From NCBI GenBank assembly GCA_038320885.1, contig JBBQER010000104.1, positions 1 through 12,776 on the forward strand: 12,776 nucleotides of DNA, written 5' to 3'. The translations under genes and the position numbers were made by a program. Under the pieces are notes generated by a model that was not told the origin of the DNA, made no database searches, and worked only from the letters and a program-made list of their open reading frames with translations. This DNA is from JBBQER01 sp038320885 (GTDB lineage: Bacteria > Actinomycetota > Acidimicrobiia > IMCC26256 > PALSA-610). Shown here piece after piece: positions 1 through 7,399 of the stretch; positions within the stretch are counted from its first letter, which is position 1; every line of letters begins with the position of its first letter.

Positions 1-1196
1 CTGGTGACACCGGTGCGCAGGGCGCGAAGGGTGACACCGGCGATGTTGGTGCCACTGGCGCGCAGGGTGTGAAGGGTGACACCGGCGATGTTGGTGCCAC
101 CGGCGCTCAGGGCGCGCAGGGTGTGAAGGGTGACACCGGCGATGTTGGTGCCACGGGTGCGCAGGGCGTGAAGGGTGACACCGGCGATGTTGGTGCCACC
201 GGCGCGCAGGGTCCGCAAGGTGTGCAGGGTCCGCAAGGTGACGTTGGTCCCCAGGGCGCGAAGGGCGACACTGGTGACACCGGTGCGCAGGGCGCGCAGG
301 GTGTGAAGGGTGACACCGGCGATGTTGGTGCCACCGGCGCGCAGGGTCCGCAGGGTGTGCAGGGTCCGCAAGGTGCGGTGGGTCCGCAGGGGGCGACTGG
401 TAACACGGGTGCGACCGGTGCCACCGGATCCAACGGCACCAACGGTGCGACTGGCGCCACGGGTGCTACCGGATCCCAGGGCATCCAGGGCATCCAGGGT
501 GTTCAGGGCAACACGGGCAGCACCGGTGCGCAAGGTCCGGCTGGTCCGGCCGGCTCGAACGGCAACACCGTGCTCAACGGCGCGGGTGCGCCTTCGGCCG
601 GCACGGGAGTCAACGGCGACTTCTACATCGACACGACCGCGAAGGCCATGTACGGCCCGAAGACCGCCGGCGCATGGGGATCGGCAACGTCTCTCGTCGG
701 TCCGCAGGGAACGCAGGGCATTCAAGGCATCCAAGGAGTTCAGGGCAACACCGGTCCGACCGGTCCGACGGGCAACGCCGGATCGAATGGCACCGGCGCA
801 CTGGGTGCTCCCGGTACCGCCACCAGCAACGCTGCCTGCACGTTCACCGGGACCAGCTACACGACGACGGCGACGGGAACGGGCTGCACGACGGCCCTGT
901 CCACGACGGTGACGACGGGTACGAGGGTCTTGGTCATCGTGACCGGGTCGGTCGAGGCGACGGGTGCACAGGTGGACGCGATCAGCTTCAGCGTGAGCGG
1001 CGCTACGACCGTTGCCGTGAGCGACGCGAACGCCGTCAACGCCTCGGCGTCGGGCGGCAAGGCAGTGACCGTGCAGGCCAGCACGAGTACCTACCTGACG
1101 GTCACCAGCGGGTCCAACACGTTCACGCTGAACTACAAGGGATCGGCCGGTAACAGCCTCACGAACCGGACGATCAGCGTCATTCCGCTGAACTAG
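1..1196 (+). CDS. Collagen-like repeat surface protein, 5'-truncated by window edge
   Basis: The reading frame is open from position 3 with no start in view, so the N-terminus and any signal peptide lie outside the window; the GTG at 69 is inside the repeat and is not the start. About 63 uninterrupted Gly-X-Y triplets (3-569) are dominated by GDT, GDV, GAT, GAQ, GVK and GPQ. A 43-residue spacer follows, with the pattern NGDFYIDTTA and MYGPKTAGAWG, often seen in bacterial collagen-like proteins. A second block of about 10 triplets starts at 699. The last ~130 residues are Thr/Ser/Val-rich and beta-prone, with two Cys, ending RTISVIPLN. This resembles the trimerising heads of BclA-like or tail-fibre-like proteins. 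Such proteins form triple-helical stalks on cell or spore surfaces. Thr in the Y position is frequent, and in BclA such Thr residues carry O-glycans. It ends with TAG at 1194 and converges on a DUF2304 gene. A phage fibre origin is possible but no phage genes are nearby. Confidence 0.9.
   Translation, partial: GDTGAQGAKGDTGDVGATGAQGVKGDTGDVGATGAQGAQGVKGDTGDVGATGAQGVKGDTGDVGATGAQGPQGVQGPQGDVGPQGAKGDTGDTGAQGAQGVKGDTGDVGATGAQGPQGVQGPQGAVGPQGATGNTGATGATGSNGTNGATGATGATGSQGIQGIQGVQGNTGSTGAQGPAGPAGSNGNTVLNGAGAPSAGTGVNGDFYIDTTAKAMYGPKTAGAWGSATSLVGPQGTQGIQGIQGVQGNTGPTGPTGNAGSNGTGALGAPGTATSNAACTFTGTSYTTTATGTGCTTALSTTVTTGTRVLVIVTGSVEATGAQVDAISFSVSGATTVAVSDANAVNASASGGKAVTVQASTSTYLTVTSGSNTFTLNYKGSAGNSLTNRTISVIPLN
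3..569 (+). repeat. Gly-X-Y collagen tract with 45-bp and 135-bp repeat units
   Basis: There are 63 consecutive Gly-X-Y codon triplets. Five copies of a 45-bp unit encoding G(V/A)K-GDT-GDV-GAT-GAQ begin at 21, 66, 120, 165 and 300, and a degenerate copy begins at 255. The GDT-GDV-GAT core is almost base-for-base identical in all five, including synonymous positions. The stretches starting at 165 and 300 also share the following GPQ-GVQ-GPQ block, which gives a 135-bp higher-order period. This pattern points to recent duplication or slippage. Confidence 0.93.
699..797 (+). repeat. Second short Gly-X-Y collagen block
   Basis: About ten Gly-X-Y triplets (GPQ GTQ GIQ GIQ GVQ GNT GPT GPT GNA GSN) follow the 43-residue non-collagen spacer. 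The GIQ-GIQ-GVQ-GNT order repeats the end of the first block (near 480-515), so this block probably arose by duplication of it. Confidence 0.85.
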
Positions 1197-1256
1197 CAAG
1201 TCTGCATCTCAGGGGCGACACCACGCGGGTTAGGTCCGCCCGACGAGACAGAAAGT

Positions 1257-1280
1257 GAGGGGGTCCTTCGGGGCCCCCTC
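1257..1280. terminator. Bidirectional stem-loop terminator with UUCG tetraloop
   Basis: A 10-bp stem (1257-1266 pairs with 1271-1280, with one G-T wobble) closes a TTCG loop in the stable C(UUCG)G arrangement on the plus strand. It lies 60 bases after the collagen-like stop and one base beyond the DUF2304 stop, between two convergent genes. Only a weak T-rich tail (TTCAATTC) follows on the plus strand. Confidence 0.8.
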
Positions 1281-1281
1281 T

Positions 1282-1650
1282 TCAATTCTCGTCGCGCTCG
1301 TGGTGTTCGACGCGCGAGAGCCGTTCCTCGAGCAGCGCGTTTGCCTCGCTGAGCTCGCGGATCGCTTCTTGATGGCCCGACAGCGAGATCGACAGCTGCA
1401 AGGTGATCAGCAACAGGAACGCGAGGCCGACCGCTGAGATCAGGCCGGTCGGCGTGAACGGCAACGACTTGCCGACGCCGCCGACGAGCGCGATGACGAT
1501 CGCGGCGAGCAGGAGCAGCATCGACACGGCCATCCAGCCCAGCGCATATCGAAGCGAGAGCAGCCCGCGGCGCGACAAGGCGAACACGATCGAGAACATG
1601 AAAACCGCGCCCACGGCCACGAGCAACGACTGCGTCGAGGTGTCTGTCAT
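1282..1650 (-). CDS. DUF2304 family small membrane protein
   Basis: A 122-residue protein with three predicted membrane segments (about residues 7-25, 38-58 and 67-90). It has the basic RRGLLSLRYALGW motif between the first two, and a C-terminal heptad-like coiled coil (about 93-115, QEAIRELSEANALLEERL). Size, layout and the RRG..LRYALGW signature match DUF2304. That family commonly sits next to polyprenyl-phosphate-type GT2 glycosyltransferases and is thought to act with them at the membrane; its biochemical role is unknown. Here the matching GT2 lies two genes upstream on the same strand, separated by the oxidoreductase fusion and an 86-base gap. The ATG at 1650 is preceded by GGTAGG only two bases away, a poor ribosome site. 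The TGA at 1282 touches the shared terminator. It could be co-transcribed with the upstream operon or have its own promoter; no clear promoter is visible. Confidence 0.82.
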   Translation of the reverse strand: MTDTSTQSLLVAVGAVFMFSIVFALSRRGLLSLRYALGWMAVSMLLLLAAIVIALVGGVGKSLPFTPTGLISAVGLAFLLLITLQLSISLSGHQEAIRELSEANALLEERLSRVEHHERDEN

Positions 1651-1672
1651 TGCCTACCGCGTCCGCGCACTC

Positions 1673-1687
1673 CGACCATGATGGTCG
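1673..1687. repeat. Short inverted repeat in the 86-base gap before DUF2304
   Basis: Perfect 6-bp arms CGACCA and TGGTCG flank a 3-base loop between the fusion-gene stop (1737) and the DUF2304 start (1650). It could be a weak hairpin or a protein-binding site; it is too short to call a terminator. The rest of the gap shows nothing I can name. Confidence 0.35.
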
Positions 1688-1736
1688 ACCGTGATCGGTG
1701 GCGGGTGGACGGAACCCCGCGAACAACAAATCCGCG

Positions 1737-4418
1737 TCAAGCGTTGGCGCCGGCCGCGCGCTTGGCGCGTGCCAGCGCGTCTTGGTGCACGCGGCGCAGT
1801 TGCGGCGCTCCGGGCCAGTGCACGACCAGACGGCTCGATCCGCGGGTCCAGCGATCGGGTTCGTCCCATGCGATCTCGAGCAGCTCGCGCGGGAGCACGC
1901 CGGTCTTCACGATCAGCTCGGTCGACGCGGGGAGCAGTTCCCGCAACGGACCAAGGCTCGATTCGGTCGTCGTGCCGAGAGCGACGATGGCGTCGAGCTG
2001 CGGCGAGAGTGCGGGCAGGTGCGGGACGAGCCGCGAGCTCGCGTTGGCCTCGATGCCGACTCGCGCGTTGGCGCAATGCGAGCGCAGATCGTCGAGTGCG
2101 GCGTTGATCACGTGGACCATTCCCGTCGCAGTGGCGAGGTCGACGAGGTAGGCATCCACCACGAGCGTCCCGCGGTAGGTGCGCGGCAGGAGACACAGCT
2201 CCGCGCGCAGCAGGACCAACAGTGCTTCCCACGGCCGGCCCGCGGCCGACGCCGCGCCGATGGGCGAAACGCCGAACGCGGCCCGACCGAGTCGCGTGAT
2301 GCCGAGCTCGCGTACGAGCGTCGCCGCTCCGTGGTTGGTGAGCGTGCGGAAGTGACCCGGCGCGTCGGGGAGCGCGACGATCAGGTCGTCGCCGGTCCCG
2401 GCGAAGCCTTCGGTGCCGACGAGCGCGGGACCCGTCCAGAGCCGCACGACACCAGCGGGCGCGCCGCGCAGGTCGGGGATCGTGCTCGTCGTTGCGGGGT
2501 TGTTGCGCGCCGGCGCCGTGGACCGCGAGACCTCGAGTGGCGGCGGAGCGGTCCGTTCGGCCGTTCGGTACACGGCGGAGATCAGGTTCTCGATGCGACC
2601 GGAGAGCTCGAGTGAGTTGGATCCGGGCTCGCGCCGCGCGAGGAGATCCTGTTCGTTCCAGAACGCGCCGCCCGCATCCATGGGTGCGAGATCGAAACCC
2701 GTGTCGGCGTCGACCTGGTGTACGAACCGGAGCTCGTCGTCGCCCACGAACGCAGCGCACGACGTGGTGCAGACCAGATAGCCGCGATCCGTGTCGATCC
2801 GCAAGCGGTTCTCGGGCATGTCGAAACCGGGAAGGTGCCACGCGGTTGTGAACGTCCCCGTGATGCCGCCGGCCCGCATCCGGAGCGTCGCCGCGTCTTC
2901 GGTCGAGCGGTTGGGTTGCGCGACGAGCACTGCGTGCTCGACCTCCGCCGCTCCCAGCAGGACGTCGATCATCGCCAGGGCGTGCACGCCGAGGTTCACG
3001 AGCGCGCCGCCGCCGCTGACGCTGGGATCGAGCTCCCACATGTCACGGTCCTCGGCCACGCCGGCCTCCACGCGGGAAACGAACGCGTGAGCGTCGAATG
3101 CCGTCGGCGTGCCGAATGCGCCGTCACGAAAGTCGGCCGCGAGCGCCGCGAGGTGGGGGAGCAACGGGGCGAGGTAGCCCGTGCCGAGATAGCGGTCGGG
3201 ATACTCGGATACGGCGGCCGAGAGCGCCTCGCGGTCTTCGTCGGATGCGGCAACCGGCTTCTCGACCAGCACGTCGACTCCGGCTGCGAGCAGCTTGCGC
3301 GCGAGCGGGACGTGGCTCGACGGCGGTGTACAGATGATCGCGGCGTCGGGTCGAACGGTTCTGATCGCCTCGTCGAGATCGGTGAACATCGCGAGCGCCG
3401 GGCCGGCGAACGACGCGAGGCGGGCCATCGCGGCCTTGTCGAGGTCGACGATGCCCGCGAGCACCATCCGCTGATGGTGCGCCGCGGTGAGCGCGTGCAC
3501 GAGGCCTATGCGCCCGGCGCCGACGAGGATCAACCGGCGGGGTTCCACCACGTCGACAGGGCGCAACCGGGGCGTCGCGGCGAGTTGCTTCACGAGTGCT
3601 TCGTCGGCCGCGGTGTCCATCGGCGCGAACGCGGCGATGCCGTCGAGGTTGGCTTCGCTGATGGGCGACGGCAGGTGGAGCTTCGACACCGCCCGCACGC
3701 CGAGACGCGCGAGGCCGAGCGGTACGGGGATCGCGAGCGGGCTGACGCCGAAGCGAGCCTTCGCTTGGCTCCGAATGAACTCGCCGAGCGGGCGCGCGGG
3801 ATCGCCGAGGCTCACCAAGCGCGGGGGTTCGCTCGTGGTGGCGAGCGTGATCAACGCGTCCGCGAGGTCGTTGACGCGAATTGGCTGGGCGCGCGCCGCC
3901 TTGCCGCCGATCACGGGAAACGCACGGAGCTTCGCCGCCGTTTTCGTCGCGCGGCCCATGAGCCCGTCGTCCGAATCGCCGTAGACCATGCCGGGCCGGA
4001 CGATCACGACGTCCGGCTCGTCGGCGAGCAGCTTCTCGATCGCGTACTTCGATTGGCCGTACGCCGACGACACGCCGTCGTGCGCCGACTGCGACGAGAC
4101 GAAGATGAAGCGCCCGACCAGCGCGCGTTGCGCCATCTCGAAGAGGCGCTCGGTCCCCAGGCGGTTGACGGCATCGGTGACGCTGGGATCGGCGTTCTGG
4201 GGCGCGATCGCGAGGTGCACGACCACGTCGACGTTGGCGAGCACCGATGCGTCGGGCCAGGCCGGCAGCTCGAGGAAGTGCCGGTCGGCCAGCGGGACGA
4301 ACGGCTCCCCGCTCCACGGGCGGCGGCTGAACGCCGTCACGTCGTGCCCCGATTGGAGCGCGCGGGTCGCGACGTGCCTTCCGATGAAGCCGGTTACACC
4401 CGTGATCGCGATTCTCAC
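1737..4418 (-). CDS. Fusion: NAD-dependent epimerase/dehydratase + Gfo/Idh/MocA oxidoreductase + C-terminal barrel-like domain
   Basis: I chose the GTG at 4418: its GTGA overlaps the TGA of the upstream GT2 by 4 bases, and translation then starts at the first Rossmann strand (MRIAITGVTGFIGRH). This gives 893 residues; an ATG at 4436 is the alternative. Residues ~1-285 are an extended SDR epimerase/dehydratase, with GVTGFIG (7-13), SSQS, a YGQSK catalytic pair (Tyr120, Lys124) and VRPGMVYG. Residues ~295-625 are a Gfo/Idh/MocA oxidoreductase: GAGRIG (300-305), EKP (386-388) and GGGALVNLGVH (469-479, candidate catalytic His479). Residues ~647-893 have alternating strands and helices, start with RLGRAAFGVSPIG, and faintly recall an aldo-keto reductase barrel without an obvious catalytic set. 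The two recognised domains use NAD(P) to modify sugars or sugar nucleotides; the substrate cannot be told. No stop or frame break occurs across the fusion. It is probably cytoplasmic and coupled to the GT2. Confidence 0.88.
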   Translation of the reverse strand: MRIAITGVTGFIGRHVATRALQSGHDVTAFSRRPWSGEPFVPLADRHFLELPAWPDASVLANVDVVVHLAIAPQNADPSVTDAVNRLGTERLFEMAQRALVGRFIFVSSQSAHDGVSSAYGQSKYAIEKLLADEPDVVIVRPGMVYGDSDDGLMGRATKTAAKLRAFPVIGGKAARAQPIRVNDLADALITLATTSEPPRLVSLGDPARPLGEFIRSQAKARFGVSPLAIPVPLGLARLGVRAVSKLHLPSPISEANLDGIAAFAPMDTAADEALVKQLAATPRLRPVDVVEPRRLILVGAGRIGLVHALTAAHHQRMVLAGIVDLDKAAMARLASFAGPALAMFTDLDEAIRTVRPDAAIICTPPSSHVPLARKLLAAGVDVLVEKPVAASDEDREALSAAVSEYPDRYLGTGYLAPLLPHLAALAADFRDGAFGTPTAFDAHAFVSRVEAGVAEDRDMWELDPSVSGGGALVNLGVHALAMIDVLLGAAEVEHAVLVAQPNRSTEDAATLRMRAGGITGTFTTAWHLPGFDMPENRLRIDTDRGYLVCTTSCAAFVGDDELRFVHQVDADTGFDLAPMDAGGAFWNEQDLLARREPGSNSLELSGRIENLISAVYRTAERTAPPPLEVSRSTAPARNNPATTSTIPDLRGAPAGVVRLWTGPALVGTEGFAGTGDDLIVALPDAPGHFRTLTNHGAATLVRELGITRLGRAAFGVSPIGAASAAGRPWEALLVLLRAELCLLPRTYRGTLVVDAYLVDLATATGMVHVINAALDDLRSHCANARVGIEANASSRLVPHLPALSPQLDAIVALGTTTESSLGPLRELLPASTELIVKTGVLPRELLEIAWDEPDRWTRGSSRLVVHWPGAPQLRRVHQDALARAKRAAGANA

Positions 4419-5194
4419 GAAGGCTCGCGCTCCCATTGGGTGAGACTCACGACGCGCCGACCGGTCGGCCGGTAGCGCTGAAGCCAGACGGCGGCGACCA
4501 CGCGTAGGAGATACCACGCCGACGAGACCGACGACGCAGTGGACACGCCGACCTCTCGGGCTCGCATCTCGACGGGCACCTCCACCACGCGGTACCCGGC
4601 CCGGCCGGCCCGGGCGAGCGCCTCGATCGTATCGCCGAGGTATTCGGTCGGGTATGTCGAAGCGAACGCGCCGAGCAAGTTGTCGCCGATGGCGCGGAAC
4701 CCCGACGTCGCGTCGGTGATCGTGACGCCGGTTCGACGCGATGCCATCCGCGCCAATCGGCGCATGACGAGGCGGCGGCCGCGGCCCGCCTCGTAGTGAC
4801 CCGAGCCGGGCGCGAATCGCGAACCCACCACGAGCTGCGCGTCGTGTTGCGTCATCGCGTCGAGCAGCGTCGAGATCTGCGCCGGGTCGTGCTGGCCGTC
4901 GGCGTCACATTGCACGACCACCCGATAACCATGTTTCACGGCATAGCGAAAGCCGCAACGGAGGGCGCCGCCGACGCCGAGATTCACCGGCAGCCGGAGC
5001 ACGACGGCGCCCGCGGCACGGGCAGAGTCAGACGTGCGGTCGAGTGAGCCGTCGTCGACGACGAGCGCGGGATACCCGAGCTCCCGCACCGCGGCGACGA
5101 CGGCCCCGACCGATCGCTCCTCGTTGAACGCGGGGAGCACGACAAGAACGTCGCCGTCGCGGCCGTTTGCGGATCCCGCGCCCCGCTCGGTCAC
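4415..5194 (-). CDS. GT2 glycosyltransferase, polyprenyl-phosphate mannose/glucose synthase-like (DPM1/DPG type)
   Basis: A 259-residue GT-A fold enzyme. Visible motifs are LPAFNEE (20-26), VVDDGS (45-50), NLGVGGA (71-77), the metal- and sugar-nucleotide-binding QCDADGQHDP (95-104), VGSRF (123-127) and TDATSGFRA (160-168). These match the family that moves mannose or glucose from GDP-Man or UDP-Glc to a polyprenyl phosphate on the inner membrane face. No long C-terminal membrane domain is present; DUF2304 partners often accompany such short forms, and one lies downstream. The start is the GTG at 5194, which overlaps the upstream TGA as GTGA and has GGGGA (5202-5206) seven bases before it. The same type of overlap links it to the downstream fusion gene, so the three genes are probably translationally coupled. 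The donor and lipid acceptor cannot be read from the sequence. Confidence 0.9.
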   Translation of the reverse strand: MTERGAGSANGRDGDVLVVLPAFNEERSVGAVVAAVRELGYPALVVDDGSLDRTSDSARAAGAVVLRLPVNLGVGGALRCGFRYAVKHGYRVVVQCDADGQHDPAQISTLLDAMTQHDAQLVVGSRFAPGSGHYEAGRGRRLVMRRLARMASRRTGVTITDATSGFRAIGDNLLGAFASTYPTEYLGDTIEALARAGRAGYRVVEVPVEMRAREVGVSTASSVSSAWYLLRVVAAVWLQRYRPTGRRVVSLTQWEREPS

Positions 5195-7377
5195 GACTCG
5201 GTCCCCACGGTGGGCGGCGGTTGTGGGCGCCGCGCCTTGGCCCGGGCCGCGAAGCGCGGGGCCAGCGCCAGCACGATCAGTGTCAGCCCGCCGATCGTCA
5301 GGAGCACCCAGTAGTAGTGGTACGGCACGTATTCGAACTCGATGCGATGGGTGCCGGGTTCCACCGCGACTCCCACGAAGCTCGGCGCGAGCATCTGCGT
5401 GGTTGCGGGCCGGCCGTCGACCGTCACGTGCCAGCGCGGGTCGTAGGTCGCCTTCAGCATCACGACCGATCGCCGGTTGACCGTGACCGTGCCGCCGAAG
5501 ACGCCGTCGTCAGGCTGCGAATGTTGAACGGTGACCGCACCGGCCGGCGTTGAATGCTGCGCAGAGGTCGGGTCAGTCGGAGTGGCGCCCTTTCCACCGG
5601 CGAATGCGATCACCGGGATCTGACCTCGCGCGGGGAGCGTCGAGCCCAGGAACGACGCCGTGCGCAGGCCGATGTTGGTGCGATCGGCCTCGATCGCCGG
5701 CGTCGTGTCGACTACTTGGAGATAGCCCGTGGTCGGAACCGACCACAGCCGCCAGCGCCCCTGCGCTCGCACCGGGGTCGCCGCAACCGTGGGTTGCGTA
5801 CCGACCGGCAGAATGAGCCATCGGATGTTGAAGAGGTTGAACTGCGCGGCGTTGGCATCGTCGAAGCGCGTCTCCACATCTGAGCTCAGCGACAGTGTTC
5901 GCAGTCCGAACCCGACCGCGTCGACATCGTCGTCGAGCAGGTACACGTACGTGGGCACGTCACCGATGCGCGCCTGCACGGTCGAAGCGGGCGCGCCGGC
6001 ATAGACCCTGCCCCCGCCGGCGTCCGAAGCCTCGGCGGCGAGCGAGGTGAAATCCCTCCCGTCGATCGTGTCGGCCGCGCGTTGCAAGTCGATCCAATGC
6101 GCGTCGAGCGCGTTGTAGCGCGCGCGTTCGCGCCAGGCCGGAGCGAGCACGACCAGCCCGAGCACGAGCAGCACTGCGACGGCGGGCACGGCTCGCACCC
6201 AGGAGAGGTTACGGACGGAATGCGTGTACGCGGCGTGCGCGAGGAACGATGCACCCACTCCCGCGAGCACGATGCCGCCGAAATGCACACCGATGATGAA
6301 TCGGTGCATCAGCAGGTCCTTGCCGCCGGGCAGCACGTGGTCGATGATCGGCCCGATCGTCCCCCGGCCGCAGAACAGCAACAGTCCGGTGAGCGTGAAG
6401 GCGACGATCACCCTCGACCGTTCCTCGCGCCAGCGCCACATGCACACGAGCGCGCCGATCGCGACGAGGACCGAGAGCACCGGCCAGCGGCCGTAGTCGA
6501 ACAGCTCGCCAGAGAACAGCCAGCCCATGACCTTCTTGCCGCCGTAGGAGTCGGACCAGAAGGTATTGGCGTTGGCCTCCGTTCGGGCCGAGTATTTGCT
6601 GTCGGCGAGCAGGGGCACGAGCACCCACGCGGCAACGAGTGCGCTGCCGACGCCGACGATCGCGGCCCGGCCCGCGCGGCGCACGATCTCGCGCGGCTTC
6701 ACGAGCACCCACACGCCGAGCGCGAGCATCGCCAGGTACCCGGTCAGGAAATGCGCGGTGATGGTGGCGCCCAGAAAGAGCGCGGCGAGCGCGTAGCCCT
6801 TTCCGCTCGCGACTGCGCGCCACGTGAATCCGAGCGCGAGCGGCAGGAGCCACATGCCCCACAGCGCGGTCCAGATGCCGTTGCCACGCCACTGGAAGCT
6901 GCCGTGCTCGAATCCGTAGAGGGTCACCGACGAGACGAGCGGCGAGATCAACGCCGTGATGCCCGCGGTCCAGCGGTCGAAGCGGAACAGCCGCACCGAG
7001 GAGTAGACGCACAGCGGCCACAGGCAGACGAGCAGGTAGTTGGACCAGGCGACGGTGCGAGCGGCACCGATGGCGAGCGCGATCGCACCACCGACGATGG
7101 GCGCGAGGCTCTGGTAGCGGTGGAACTGTGCGACACCGAACGAGACGCGCGGATACCAGCCGTCGAAAACCAGGTGCCCGTTCGCGAGGCGGTTCTCCGC
7201 CCAGCGCACCATCGAGATGTGCACGCTGACGTCGTTCGGGGGGGCGACGGAGCGCAGCTCGGCGCGAAAGACGAAGAGGTTGAAGCCGATCGCAATCGCG
7301 ACGAGCCCGAGCGGCGCGAGCGTTGGCGCGTGCGTCGTGATCCGTGCGCGCGCGTCTCTCGTATCGCGCGCGCTCAT
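5191..7377 (-). CDS. YfhO/GT-C-like multi-pass membrane protein
   Basis: A 728-residue integral membrane protein. A first membrane helix (about 21-38) is followed by an extracytoplasmic loop with PPNDVSVHISMVRWAENRL (46-64), where Asp49 is a candidate GT-C-type acidic residue, and PRVSFGVAQFHRYQ. Many hydrophobic segments run to about residue 412. A soluble ~280-residue region follows, ending with the typical YfhO-like signature ATYDPRWHVTVDGRPA (643-658) and VEPGTHRIEFEYVP (672-685), then a last membrane helix (about 688-706) and a basic tail. YfhO-type proteins are GT-C-fold relatives that use polyprenyl-linked sugars outside the membrane; the family is poorly characterised and PTPS-related membrane proteins look similar. 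The ATG at 7377 lies 22 bases after the TPR gene stop, with only a distant GGAAG upstream. The 3' end overlaps the GT2 start. A role in transferring the sugar that GT2 loads on the lipid is inference. Confidence 0.83.
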   Translation of the reverse strand: MSARDTRDARARITTHAPTLAPLGLVAIAIGFNLFVFRAELRSVAPPNDVSVHISMVRWAENRLANGHLVFDGWYPRVSFGVAQFHRYQSLAPIVGGAIALAIGAARTVAWSNYLLVCLWPLCVYSSVRLFRFDRWTAGITALISPLVSSVTLYGFEHGSFQWRGNGIWTALWGMWLLPLALGFTWRAVASGKGYALAALFLGATITAHFLTGYLAMLALGVWVLVKPREIVRRAGRAAIVGVGSALVAAWVLVPLLADSKYSARTEANANTFWSDSYGGKKVMGWLFSGELFDYGRWPVLSVLVAIGALVCMWRWREERSRVIVAFTLTGLLLFCGRGTIGPIIDHVLPGGKDLLMHRFIIGVHFGGIVLAGVGASFLAHAAYTHSVRNLSWVRAVPAVAVLLVLGLVVLAPAWRERARYNALDAHWIDLQRAADTIDGRDFTSLAAEASDAGGGRVYAGAPASTVQARIGDVPTYVYLLDDDVDAVGFGLRTLSLSSDVETRFDDANAAQFNLFNIRWLILPVGTQPTVAATPVRAQGRWRLWSVPTTGYLQVVDTTPAIEADRTNIGLRTASFLGSTLPARGQIPVIAFAGGKGATPTDPTSAQHSTPAGAVTVQHSQPDDGVFGGTVTVNRRSVVMLKATYDPRWHVTVDGRPATTQMLAPSFVGVAVEPGTHRIEFEYVPYHYYWVLLTIGGLTLIVLALAPRFAARAKARRPQPPPTVGTES
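5202..5206 (-). promoter_or_regulatory. Ribosome-binding site for the GT2 GTG start
   Basis: GGGGA on the minus strand lies seven bases upstream of the GTG at 5194, inside the 3' end of the membrane-protein gene. It supports the GTG rather than a later start closer to the first beta strand. Confidence 0.55.
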
Positions 7378-7399
7378 ACGGGCAATGCCGCTTCCACCG

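Noticed and set aside
107..493. Minus-strand Pro/Val-rich frame opposite the collagen repeat
   Set aside because: It is the reverse complement of Gly-X-Y codons and only mirrors the repeat; no independent coding signal.
3..569. CRISPR-like periodic repeats
   Set aside because: The repeats are contiguous, in frame and encode Gly-X-Y; there are no unique spacers.
2718..4475. Long plus-strand frame (585 codons) opposite the oxidoreductase fusion
   Set aside because: High GC removes stops from antisense frames; the translation is Arg/Glu/His-rich with no recognisable domain, while the minus strand carries clear motifs.
4419..4517. N-terminal extension of the fusion protein to 4517
   Set aside because: The extra 33 residues precede the Rossmann strand with a basic, unstructured sequence and would overlap the GT2 gene deeply; the GTGA-coupled start at 4418 fits better.
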